A stretch of 64,000 bases of DNA from Microcystis aeruginosa Ma_SC_T_19800800_S464 (GTDB lineage: Bacteria > Cyanobacteriota > Cyanobacteriia > Cyanobacteriales > Microcystaceae), in the NCBI GenBank assembly GCA_007095785.1, contig SFBL01000082.1, positions 1-64,000 of the forward strand. The letters run 5' to 3'. Numbering within the stretch: position 1 is the stretch's first letter; the number at the start of each line of letters is the position of its first letter. Made by a program: the position numbers and the translations under genes. The notes below the pieces were generated by a model. It worked only from the letters and a program-made list of their open reading frames with translations, did not search any database and was not told the origin of the DNA. Shown piece by piece: positions 46,801 through 53,230 of this stretch.

Positions 46801-48842
46801 GCGTAAAATTCCCAAACTGACGCATCAAAACTAAAGGGAGTTTTTTGCAGAACTCTATCCGTTTTAGTTAGGGGGAATGTTTCTTGCATCCAGAACATAT
46901 GATTGGACAGGTTACTGTGGGAAAGCATTACCCCCTTCGGTTGACCAGTAGAACCTGATGTATAAATAACATAAGCTAAATTAGTTGCTTGTACATCAGT
47001 AATTGGATTATCCTGACTGAACTGAGAAATTAACTCCCAGTCAGCATCTAAACAAATAAGTTGTGCTTGATGTTCAGGTAATTTATTAATCAATTTCTGT
47101 TGAGTTAGTAACACTTTAACAGCAGCATCTTCTAACATAAAAATAATCCGTTCAATCGGATAATCAGGGTCAAGAGGGACATAAGCCCCACTCGCTTTAA
47201 GAATGCCTAATAATCCCACAATCATCTCTAAAGAACGTTCTACACAAATCCCCACTAATTCATCAGGTTTTACTCCCAAAGATTGTAAATAATGCGCTAA
47301 TTGATTAGCTCGACAATTTAACTCATTATAGGTTAATTGTTGCCCTTCAAATACTACCGCTACAGCATCAGGAGTCCGTTCAACTTGCTCCTCAAATAAT
47401 TGATGAATACACTTATTTGAGGGATATTCAGCTTTAGTGTTGTTCCATTCGACTAATAGTTGATGTTGCTCTCGCTGTGTCAGTAAAGGTAACAATGACA
47501 CTGGTTGCTGTGGATTTTCAACAATTGACTCTAGCAAAGTCACAAAATGCCCTGCCATGGGTGTGATGGTAGTATCCTCAAACAAGTCAGTATTGTATTG
47601 CCAGTTTAGTTGGAAGGTTTCTGCTGCTTCCATTACCATTAAACTTAGATCAAAGTCTGCACCGCGTTGATGTCCAAGTAAATAGGGAGCCATCTGTAGC
47701 ATTGGTTCTTGACTGGGGGATAAGTTCTCCTTTTGTTCACACCAAGTTTGTGCTTGCCAAGTAAAACTAACTTGACAGAAAGGCGAACGGCTGGGATCGC
47801 GTTGTGGCTGGAGTTTTTCTACTAACAGAGAAAATGGGTAATCTTGATGCTTTTGAGCTTGCCTAACTATTTTGCTGACTTGAGCAAGAAGTTCCGTAAA
47901 TGTGGCATTCTCCTCGACAAAAACTCTTAAAACGGTCAGATTAGAAAAGTAGCCGACAATCTCTTTAAACTCTTTACCCGTCCGACCCCTCATCGGGCTG
48001 CCTATGAGGATGTCTGTTTGATTGGTATAACGATAAAGTTGGACGTAAAATGCTGTGAGCAGAACCTGATAAAGGCTGGTTCCAGATGCTAAAGCTAGAT
48101 GCTTGAGTTTTTCAATTAACTGTTCATCCAGCTTAACAATGTATGAGGCTCCCTCATAAGTCTTGACTGGGGGGCGGGGTTTGTCTGGGAGCAAATTCAA
48201 AATTGGCAATTCGCCAGCTAATTGTTTTTGCCAATATTGCCACTGTTTTTCTCCTTTGGAACCCGATAGCATTTCTGACTGCCAGTGGACAAAATCTGCA
48301 TAAGATTTTTTTTCACTGAGAGAATCTACTGTTTCTGGCTGCCCTTGACTAATTCGCTTGATTTCATTAGTATATGACGTTTGAAATTCACCCAGCAGTA
48401 AATTAAAAGACCACATATCACCAGCGATGTGGTGCATTGTGAGCAAGAGAATATGGTCTTCTGGTGAAAGAGTAAATAAATTCACCCTCAAAACTGAATC
48501 TTTTTCTAAGTTAAAAGGGGTGTCAGCTATAGCATAGATTTTCTCTCTTAAGTGGTCTTCGCTCCATTCGCTGGCATCTATTACCCCAACACTAAAATTC
48601 AGTTGTTGATTAACTTGTTGAACTGGTTTACCTTCATGACTGGTATATGTGGTTCTCAGAATCGGGTGCTTTTCAATAATTTTTTGCCATACACGATTGA
48701 CAACAGGAATCTTTAAATAAGAATAAATTTTTGCAGTAATAAATATATTATAAGCAACGCTTTCTGGAGCAATCTGGTAGATTAACCACATTGCTTCTTG
48801 ACCACGTGAAAGTGGGTAAATTGTTTTCATATTTCTACTCAT
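40872..48842 (-). CDS. mcnA: NRPS loading and second module: starter C-A(Gln)-PCP-E-C-A(Thr)-PCP
   Basis: 2656 residues begin the assembly line. The first condensation domain (YPLSRGQEAMWLIYQIAPES; HHIAGDMWS near residue 137) opens the protein with no upstream carrier, so it is a starter type expected to acylate the first residue. A1 (TSGSTG near 629) has code DAWQFGLIDK, a known Gln code. PCP1 has LGGDS near 1017, typical before epimerases. The E domain (HHLVVDGVSWRIL near 1204, FNYLGQF) predicts D-Gln. The second C domain (SPMQEGMLFE; HHLLIDGW near 1702) is of the DCL kind. A2 (near 2172) has code DFWNIGMVHK, Thr. PCP2 is near 2596. The result is acyl-D-Gln-Thr, the exocyclic arm and ring-forming Thr of a micropeptin. 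No formyltransferase or glyceric-acid domain is fused. Confidence 0.9.
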   Translation of the reverse strand: MSRNMKTIYPLSRGQEAMWLIYQIAPESVAYNIFITAKIYSYLKIPVVNRVWQKIIEKHPILRTTYTSHEGKPVQQVNQQLNFSVGVIDASEWSEDHLREKIYAIADTPFNLEKDSVLRVNLFTLSPEDHILLLTMHHIAGDMWSFNLLLGEFQTSYTNEIKRISQGQPETVDSLSEKKSYADFVHWQSEMLSGSKGEKQWQYWQKQLAGELPILNLLPDKPRPPVKTYEGASYIVKLDEQLIEKLKHLALASGTSLYQVLLTAFYVQLYRYTNQTDILIGSPMRGRTGKEFKEIVGYFSNLTVLRVFVEENATFTELLAQVSKIVRQAQKHQDYPFSLLVEKLQPQRDPSRSPFCQVSFTWQAQTWCEQKENLSPSQEPMLQMAPYLLGHQRGADFDLSLMVMEAAETFQLNWQYNTDLFEDTTITPMAGHFVTLLESIVENPQQPVSLLPLLTQREQHQLLVEWNNTKAEYPSNKCIHQLFEEQVERTPDAVAVVFEGQQLTYNELNCRANQLAHYLQSLGVKPDELVGICVERSLEMIVGLLGILKASGAYVPLDPDYPIERIIFMLEDAAVKVLLTQQKLINKLPEHQAQLICLDADWELISQFSQDNPITDVQATNLAYVIYTSGSTGQPKGVMLSHSNLSNHMFWMQETFPLTKTDRVLQKTPFSFDASVWEFYAPLLVGGQLLIAQPGGHTDSDYLLKTIAQQQVTTVQLVPSLLQMLLEQGGIENCQLLKRVFCGGEILPVALQEKLLSQLNVNLCNLYGPTECCIDVTFWNCQREMYGQRIPIGRPISNTQIYILDSNLQSLPVGIPGELHIGGAGLARGYLNRPELTQEKFIPNPFSNYPDSRLYKTGDLARYLPDGNIEYLGRIDNQVKIRGFRIELGEVEAVLTQCPQVQSSVIIAREDTPGNKRLVAYIVPEKETTPTPSEMRQFLKEKLPEYMIPSAFVILESLPLTPNGKIDRRALPAPEQNHERTDKFIAPRNPIEEILVTIWTEVLKVQQISINDNFFELGGDSILSISIISKAKQAGLEITLKQLFAHQTIAELAIVTGTANAVLREQGLVTGTVPLTPIQHWFFEQKLAEKHHFNQAFLLSIPSHFQPEILKKVFEQLIKHHDALRLRFRETESGWQQIHSSPTDSIAFSLIDLSTVPEREQQAAIENTANQLQASLNLSENLVQVAYFSLGSKLGARLLIVIHHLVVDGVSWRILLEDLQTAYQLLNQGQTLQLPAKTTSFKDWSQRLTKLAQSEELKSELSYWLNNSNSSIPSLPVDYPEGVNTIASASQIVVSLNATETQALLQDVPQAYKTQINDVLLTALVLVLAKWTNSKSVLFNLEGHGREDIINGVDLGVDLSRTVGWFTTIFPVIIHLDSLDNFSQIPDNLGQILKAVKEQLRAIPNKGIGYGLLRYLKVDEEICQQLERVKEAEISFNYLGQFSQVFSQSSAIQLAPESSGQTCSLQGERSQLLDINAIITHEKLQIDWTYSKNIHRQETVENLAQEFVETLRAIITHCLLPESGGYTPTDFPLTKIHQLELDKVLANLALKSELGTTNWRNVEDIYPLSPMQEGMLFESLLKPDSGVYFEQMICTFTGNLDVSIFEKAWQQIITKYSIFRTGFLWESLSQPLQVVYKQINVTVKTDDWRSLSEEEQQQQLEDFLAADRQQGFPLDQAPLMRLNLFRLGENSYQFVWSHHHLLIDGWSLPLVFKDLLEFYQTLAQGHSLSEQPTVNYRHYIAWLQRQNQEAAKEFWRQKLQGFTAPTPLRIDQLLPRGERGKISYGEEEIKLTVAATAAAQSFVKKHQLTLNNLVQVTWGLLLSRYSGENDVVFGATVSGRPPKLVGVESMVGLFINTLPVRVQISSETELLGLLKDLQTQQVESEQFSYSPLVEIQGLSDVPRGTSLFDSIVVFENYPVDTQVLEDNSNLIISNFCGVEQTNYPLTVAVIPGEQLLVRMSYDGSRFDQDTINRMLSHFVTLLEGIIANPSERISQLPLLTKVEEQQLLIDWNNTEVDYPSKQCIHQLFEEQVERTPDAVAVVFEGQQLTYNELNCRANQLAHYLQSLGVKPDELVGICVERSLEMIVGLLGILKAGGAYVPLDPDYPQERLSFMLEDSQVKVLVTQAKLVESIPEHQAQLICLDTEWEKIAQNIPSNPESGVKPDNLTYIIYTSGSTGKPKGVLVNHSNVVRLFAATDAWYNFNSQDVWSLFHSYAFDFSVWEMWGALLYGGRLVVVPYLITRSPEAFYQLLCQEKVTILNQTPTAFRQLIQAEESLKGSFPLSRGDRSSTTDNDLSLRLVIFGGEALEINSLQPWFQRHGDQCPQLVNMYGITETTVHVTYRPLSMTDLDSTASVIGRPIPDLQVYLLDQYLQLVPVGVPGEMYVGGAGVTKGYLNRPELTTERFISSPFEKDEVIPPTPLNKGGNEPSKLYKTGDLARYLPKGELEYLGRIDNQVKIRGFRIELGEIEALLASHPQIWETVVIVRDDTTGDKRLVAYIVPQSEKTITINEIRQFLKAKLPSYMIPNAFVILDALPLTANGKIDRRALPPPESSSEPSEKYVAPRNPIEDILVNVWSEILKVEKVGINDNFFELGGHSLLATKLVAQIRDRLKIELPLRQLFNTATLAELAQGIEQLKQQTPDSPVPTILPRKRK
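41555..41620 (-). repeat. In-frame palindromic repeat in A domain 2 (mcnA)
   Basis: Same insert as in A3, A5 and A7, between the SPFEKDE and KLYKTGDLAR motifs of the Thr-activating domain. A domains 1 and 4 lack it and have short linkers instead. Confidence 0.9.
41978..42018 (-). repeat. Second in-frame repeat-like insert in A domain 2 (mcnA)
   Basis: GATCCCCCCTTGATAAGGG followed by AAAACTTCC resembles half of the C-run/G-run dispersed repeat. It adds about 12 residues (SFPLSRGDRSST) just before the LRLVIFGGEALE strand. Confidence 0.6.
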
Positions 48843-49503
48843 GACTCGCCCGCATTTGTGATGATAAAAAAAGATTTCTAGGGGAGGGCGTATGCTTTAT
48901 GCCTCTACAGAAACCGAATTTGCCCCACTGTAGGGGCGCAAGGAAGCCGAGTACAAAATGTAACATATATCGAACATTTTTCACCATGATGTCGCAAGGT
49001 CTGTTATCGCTTTGAGGGAACAGGGAACAGGGAACAGGGAAGAAAATCGGCGCACCTCATTGCTTTGAAAACTGTACCATGAAATCCTATCATAGAAAAA
49101 AAAATTTGTCATGGTCAACGAAATTCGGTAATATGTGGTAAGCTAAACGGCGCTTAACCTGCATGATCCAACAGCTATAACCCTTTTGGAGTCTATATCG
49201 GTGATCCGAAGTAAAAGCCGTTTAGCTTAGTCTGAGAAGCGCTCACTAGCTTTAGCTATCAAAACAATGGTTACTTGTAGTAAGATAACGAGGGTTAAAG
49301 AAGCAGTAGCAAGGGTGGCTGAGAAAGCCATCTCTTTACACTGACAGATAAAGCGACGGGAGTATGTTACCACAACTCAAACACAATAACCTTAAAATTG
49401 TCGGGGAGCTTTATATTTTCGCCAATTGCCTTCTACTCCGCCAATCCAGCCAAAATCTAAAATCATTCCAGCAAAATGTCCACAACTCAGATATAAATGC
49501 TAT
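48843..49503. promoter_or_regulatory. Divergent control region between mcnA and the ABC exporter
   Basis: This 661-base non-coding stretch must hold the promoters for both the NRPS genes (leftward) and the exporter operon (rightward). It carries a heptad repeat run at 49016-49040 (GGGAACA units) and a small inverted-repeat element at 49139-49229. No confident promoter or operator was picked out. Short open frames here have no support. Confidence 0.5.
49139..49229. mobile_element. Small inverted-repeat element in the divergent region
   Basis: Perfect 13-base ends TAAGCTAAACGGC and GCCGTTTAGCTTA bracket 91 bases. The ends resemble those of the element at 11774-11886. Inserted between two divergent transcription units, it could carry or disturb control signals. 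Confidence 0.6.
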
Positions 49504-51573
49504 ATGTCCGCCAAAGTCCCTCAAGATCGATCGACGACTAATATTATCTCCGATGTCAGCAAATTTTGGCACAGTGTCAAGCTGATCGCTGCTCCCTATT
49601 GGTATCCTACTGAATCGGGGGGAAGGACTTTTTCCGATGTGATCCAAGCTTGGGCAATGCTCCTCCTACTAATCGGGGTAATCCTAGGAGTTGTGGGATT
49701 AAATGCCTTCAATAGCTTTGTTAGTAATTACTTAGTTGATGTCATTCTTGAAAAAAGTGATTTTGATAAATTTGTCAAAACTTTGGTAGTTTTTGCGGTT
49801 GGACTGCTCTTTGTCACCCTTTTGGTTGGCTTGCTTAAATTTCTCAGGAAAAGAATCGCCCTAGATTGGTATGCTTGGCTCAATGACTGGATTCTCACAA
49901 AATATTTGCATAATCGCGCCTATTACAGAATTAATTTTAAATCCGATATCGACAACCCAGATCAGCGTTTATCCCAAGAAATTGAGCCGATTACCAGTAA
50001 AGCTCTCTCCTTTTTTGCAGTTGCCCTAGAAAATGTCCTAGATATGATCACTTTTTTAGTGATTCTCTGGTCAATTTCTTCCTCTGTCGCCATTATTCTA
50101 GTCGTTTGGACAATTCTCGGTAACGTCATTGCTATCTATTTTAACCAAGCTCTAAATAAAATTACTCAAGAAGAATTAGAACTTAAGGCTAACTATAATT
50201 ATGCTCTAACCCACATTCGTAATCATGCGGAGTCCATCGCTTTCTTTGAGGGAGAAAATCAGGAATTAAATATTATTCAGCGGAGATTTAATAAACTCTT
50301 AAACAGTGCTAAACGTAAAATTGATTGGGAGAGAGGCACAGAAATTTTTCGTCGAGGCTATCAGGCGGCAATTCAAGTATTTACTTTTGTCATTTTGGGT
50401 CCTTTGTATATCAATGGTGAGGGCATTAGTTTCGGACAGGTCGGACAAGCCTGTTTAGCGGCTAATTTGTTTGCTACGGCACTGGCGGAATTAATTAATG
50501 AATTTGGCACTTCGGCACAATTTAGCAGTTATGTTGAACGTCTATCACAATTTTCCCAAGCCTTAGAAGAAGTCATTAAACAACCGGAAAATTTAAGCAC
50601 GATTACAACTATCGAAGAAACCCAATTTTCCTTTGAAGATGTCACCTTGCAAACTCCCGATTATGAACAGGTAATTGTCGAAAACCTCTCCCTTTCTGTT
50701 CAGCCTGGACAAGGTTTATTAATTGTCGGTCCGAGTGGTCGGGGTAAAAGTTCTTTGCTACGCGCTATCGCTGGTTTATGGAATGCAGGAACTGGCCGAT
50801 TAGTGCGTCCCCCCCTAGAAGAAGTATTGTTTCTGCCTCAACGTCCCTATATAATATTAGGAACCTTGCGAGAACAGTTACTTTATCCCAATCGCAATCA
50901 AGAAACCAATGAGATAAAACTAAGGGAAGTTTTGCAAGAAGTCAATCTCCAAAATTTACTAAATCGAGTCAATAGCTTTGATACAGAAGAGCCTTGGGAA
51001 AACATTTTGTCCCTGGGAGAACAACAACGTTTGGCTTTTGCCAGGGTCTTAATTACCCGTCCCAGTTTTACTATCCTCGATGAAGCCACAAGTGCTTTGG
51101 ACTTAAACAATGAGGAAAATTTATATCGGCAATTGCAGAAAACTCACACAACTTTTATTAGTGTCGGACATCGGGAAAGTCTCTTTAACTATCATCAATG
51201 GGTTTTAGAACTCTCTAGTAATTCCCATTGGCAACTGCTTACAGTGGAGGAATATCGCCGACAAAAAGTGAAAGAAATTATTAATATTTCTGTCGATAAT
51301 TCTCAAGATAGGCTCGAAGATTTAGCGAATCAGGAAACCGAAGTCAATCCTAAAATCAATTCTGCCGAGGAACCACCCCCCGAATCGCCAACGACAACAA
51401 TCTTAACGGAAGTCGAAGAAGGACTTTCCCATGCACAAATGAAGGAATTAAGCGACTATTCCCTCAGTAGCATTAGAAGCAAGGCCAGTCAGGGAAAATC
51501 AATTACGGGGAAAGATGGACTGACCTATCGCTATGACAAAGACCCTAAAATCTTAAAATGGCTAAGAGTTTAG
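49504..51573 (+). CDS. mcnF: ABC exporter (fused membrane and ATPase domains), likely cyanopeptolin transporter
   Basis: A half-size fused transporter of the SbmA/YddA-like ABC_membrane_2 type. The N-terminal ~350 residues hold about five to six membrane helices, for example MLLLLIGVILGVVGLNAF. The ATPase has Walker A GPSGRGKSS near 410, signature LSLGEQQRLAFAR near 502 and Walker B FTILDEATSALD near 522. The last ~110 residues form an extra acidic, Pro-rich tail ending in a conserved-looking KDGLTYRYDKDPKILKWLRV block. I chose ATG 49504; an in-frame TTG at 49426 is possible. Exporters of this type accompany cyanobacterial peptide clusters (McyH, McnF, ApdF), and this one is divergent from mcnA, so export of the peptide is the best guess. 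Confidence 0.85.
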   Translation: MSAKVPQDRSTTNIISDVSKFWHSVKLIAAPYWYPTESGGRTFSDVIQAWAMLLLLIGVILGVVGLNAFNSFVSNYLVDVILEKSDFDKFVKTLVVFAVGLLFVTLLVGLLKFLRKRIALDWYAWLNDWILTKYLHNRAYYRINFKSDIDNPDQRLSQEIEPITSKALSFFAVALENVLDMITFLVILWSISSSVAIILVVWTILGNVIAIYFNQALNKITQEELELKANYNYALTHIRNHAESIAFFEGENQELNIIQRRFNKLLNSAKRKIDWERGTEIFRRGYQAAIQVFTFVILGPLYINGEGISFGQVGQACLAANLFATALAELINEFGTSAQFSSYVERLSQFSQALEEVIKQPENLSTITTIEETQFSFEDVTLQTPDYEQVIVENLSLSVQPGQGLLIVGPSGRGKSSLLRAIAGLWNAGTGRLVRPPLEEVLFLPQRPYIILGTLREQLLYPNRNQETNEIKLREVLQEVNLQNLLNRVNSFDTEEPWENILSLGEQQRLAFARVLITRPSFTILDEATSALDLNNEENLYRQLQKTHTTFISVGHRESLFNYHQWVLELSSNSHWQLLTVEEYRRQKVKEIINISVDNSQDRLEDLANQETEVNPKINSAEEPPPESPTTTILTEVEEGLSHAQMKELSDYSLSSIRSKASQGKSITGKDGLTYRYDKDPKILKWLRV

Positions 51574-51634
51574 CCGATGAGAGACCGGTCAAAAAACAAC
51601 GTTAAACCATTACACCAACTTAGCTACCCAAAAA

Positions 51635-52804
51635 ATGAATCAAACCCTGGTTAATCAACAACAGTTCTTCCAAGAAATCGTCCAAGATATCGAGCAAAAT
51701 AAAATTGCAATTGCGGCGAAAAAACTGCGTCAACAGGAAGCAGATGGCTGTGAAATTCCGGCTCAGTGGCTGTGGAAAACAGCAGAGGCTTTAGAAACCG
51801 ATGACTGGAGCATTTTATCAGAAGATTTCATTAATCTGAATTTTATCGATAAAAATGGTTATTTTCTGATGATTGCTCCCTATAGCATCAATCGCCAGGG
51901 GAAGCAACAAGTCACTTTGAGTGCGATTTACGGAAAAATTCATAAAAATAGTGAACCTTCTATTGAACAACTAGAAAGGTTAATTCGTGAAAAATTTGGC
52001 AGTTTAGGACAACCGATTCCCAGAAATTTATCCTTTACTGAAATTGCTAGTTGTGGCACGGTTAAAGGTGAAAAGGGGGAGGCTTTTATCGTTCCCCATA
52101 GGTGGACTTTTCCCAATAGTGTTCAGGGGCCAGCTTTAAATAATGCCAGTGAGCAAAAAAGACGCTTTTCTGGTTCTAGCTACGAATGTATCCGAAAAAT
52201 TTTTGAGCCAGAAACGGCCGATTTACTATTAGGACCCCTAGAGGATCAAATTAATGGTGAACGCTATCGCCATCTCGATACCCAATTCCATGAAGCGGGT
52301 CATGCTAGTGGGTTAGGATTTGACTTGAAACTCAAAAATAAACTGTTTCAAAACTATACCTATGCTGGAGTTGAGGAGTGGCGCTCAGATAGTTTAGGCT
52401 TTGAATTTGCCGATTGTGCTTTACCAGCCGAAGAAGCGGGAAAATTAGTCGCTGTTAATTTCTGTATTCGCTTTGGTTTAGATGCTCACCGTTTAGGGGG
52501 TTTAGAAAAAGATGTGGATGTCCACGCTAGTTTGATCAGCTTGGAATATCTCTTGCAAAATGATGCTATTTATCTCACCAAAAATGGTCAATTGGCCTTG
52601 CGGAATATCAGTTATACAGGCTTACTAAAAGCGGTGGAAATGCACCGAACACAAGCTTTGTCTCTAACGCGAAGGGAGTTGAATCTAAATAGTCCAACGG
52701 GTCTTTTTGCTCTGTATAAAGTGGAGATTCATCCCGCAACCCAATTAATTTTTCAGGGACTAATTGTAGAGCGATGCCGCGGAATTTGGTCAGAGTTACA
52801 ATAA
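51635..52804 (+). CDS. Uncharacterised HExxH protein, putative metallopeptidase
   Basis: 389 residues, no signal peptide. A gluzincin-like zinc site is visible: FHEAGHASGLG near residue 219, followed by VEEWRSDSLGFEFA near 246, where the Glu could be the third ligand, as in M49-like enzymes. The N-terminal ~190 residues show no family I recognise. It starts 62 bases after the exporter stop, so it is probably cotranscribed with it. Processing or degradation of a peptide is possible, but no substrate is indicated. Confidence 0.7.
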   Translation: MNQTLVNQQQFFQEIVQDIEQNKIAIAAKKLRQQEADGCEIPAQWLWKTAEALETDDWSILSEDFINLNFIDKNGYFLMIAPYSINRQGKQQVTLSAIYGKIHKNSEPSIEQLERLIREKFGSLGQPIPRNLSFTEIASCGTVKGEKGEAFIVPHRWTFPNSVQGPALNNASEQKRRFSGSSYECIRKIFEPETADLLLGPLEDQINGERYRHLDTQFHEAGHASGLGFDLKLKNKLFQNYTYAGVEEWRSDSLGFEFADCALPAEEAGKLVAVNFCIRFGLDAHRLGGLEKDVDVHASLISLEYLLQNDAIYLTKNGQLALRNISYTGLLKAVEMHRTQALSLTRRELNLNSPTGLFALYKVEIHPATQLIFQGLIVERCRGIWSELQ

Positions 52805-53218
52805 GTACCTAGGGTTTGCTGATAACCGGCCCGGGGAGGGATGTCAATCAGCCATGTGCATCCCACCAAAGCCTATTGATGGCCATAGGGATTGGGGTCA
52901 ACTCCTCTGAGTTTCTGGCCACAGCAAGTGCCGGCCTGGGAATATTAGTCGTTGACTTCTAAGTAGCTGTTTGCAATTAAATAGAAGATAGGTTTTGCAC
53001 TCGATCCCCCCTGCCCCCCTTAATAAGGGGGGTGCCGACAGGCGGGGGGATCTGAGAGTTTTTTACGCCCATCTACTTACACATTTATTTATATATATCG
53101 CTAGATAACTAAAATGTGTTAAACTAGGCGGTAGCATTCTGGGAAATCACGACCGATAGATCAGTCTCTTATTAGTCAGAATCCCTGAACCCCTGATTAC
53201 CTCTTTCTCCCCCGGTCG
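52805..53218. repeat. Intergenic gap with repeat-element pieces
   Basis: No gene is seen in these ~414 bases. TAGGGTTTGCTGATAA at 52810-52825 is one end of the MITE family found complete at 57802-58017. At 53003-53056 a C-run/G-run inverted repeat around CCCCTTAATAAGGGG is bounded by GATCCCCCC and GGGGGGATC, the same repeat type as that inside the A domains. Confidence 0.7.
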
Positions 53219-53230
53219 GTGACAAAACCA

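Noticed and set aside
49364-49647. Short frames upstream of the exporter on both strands
   Set aside because: They overlap the exporter start or run through repeats and have no supporting signals.
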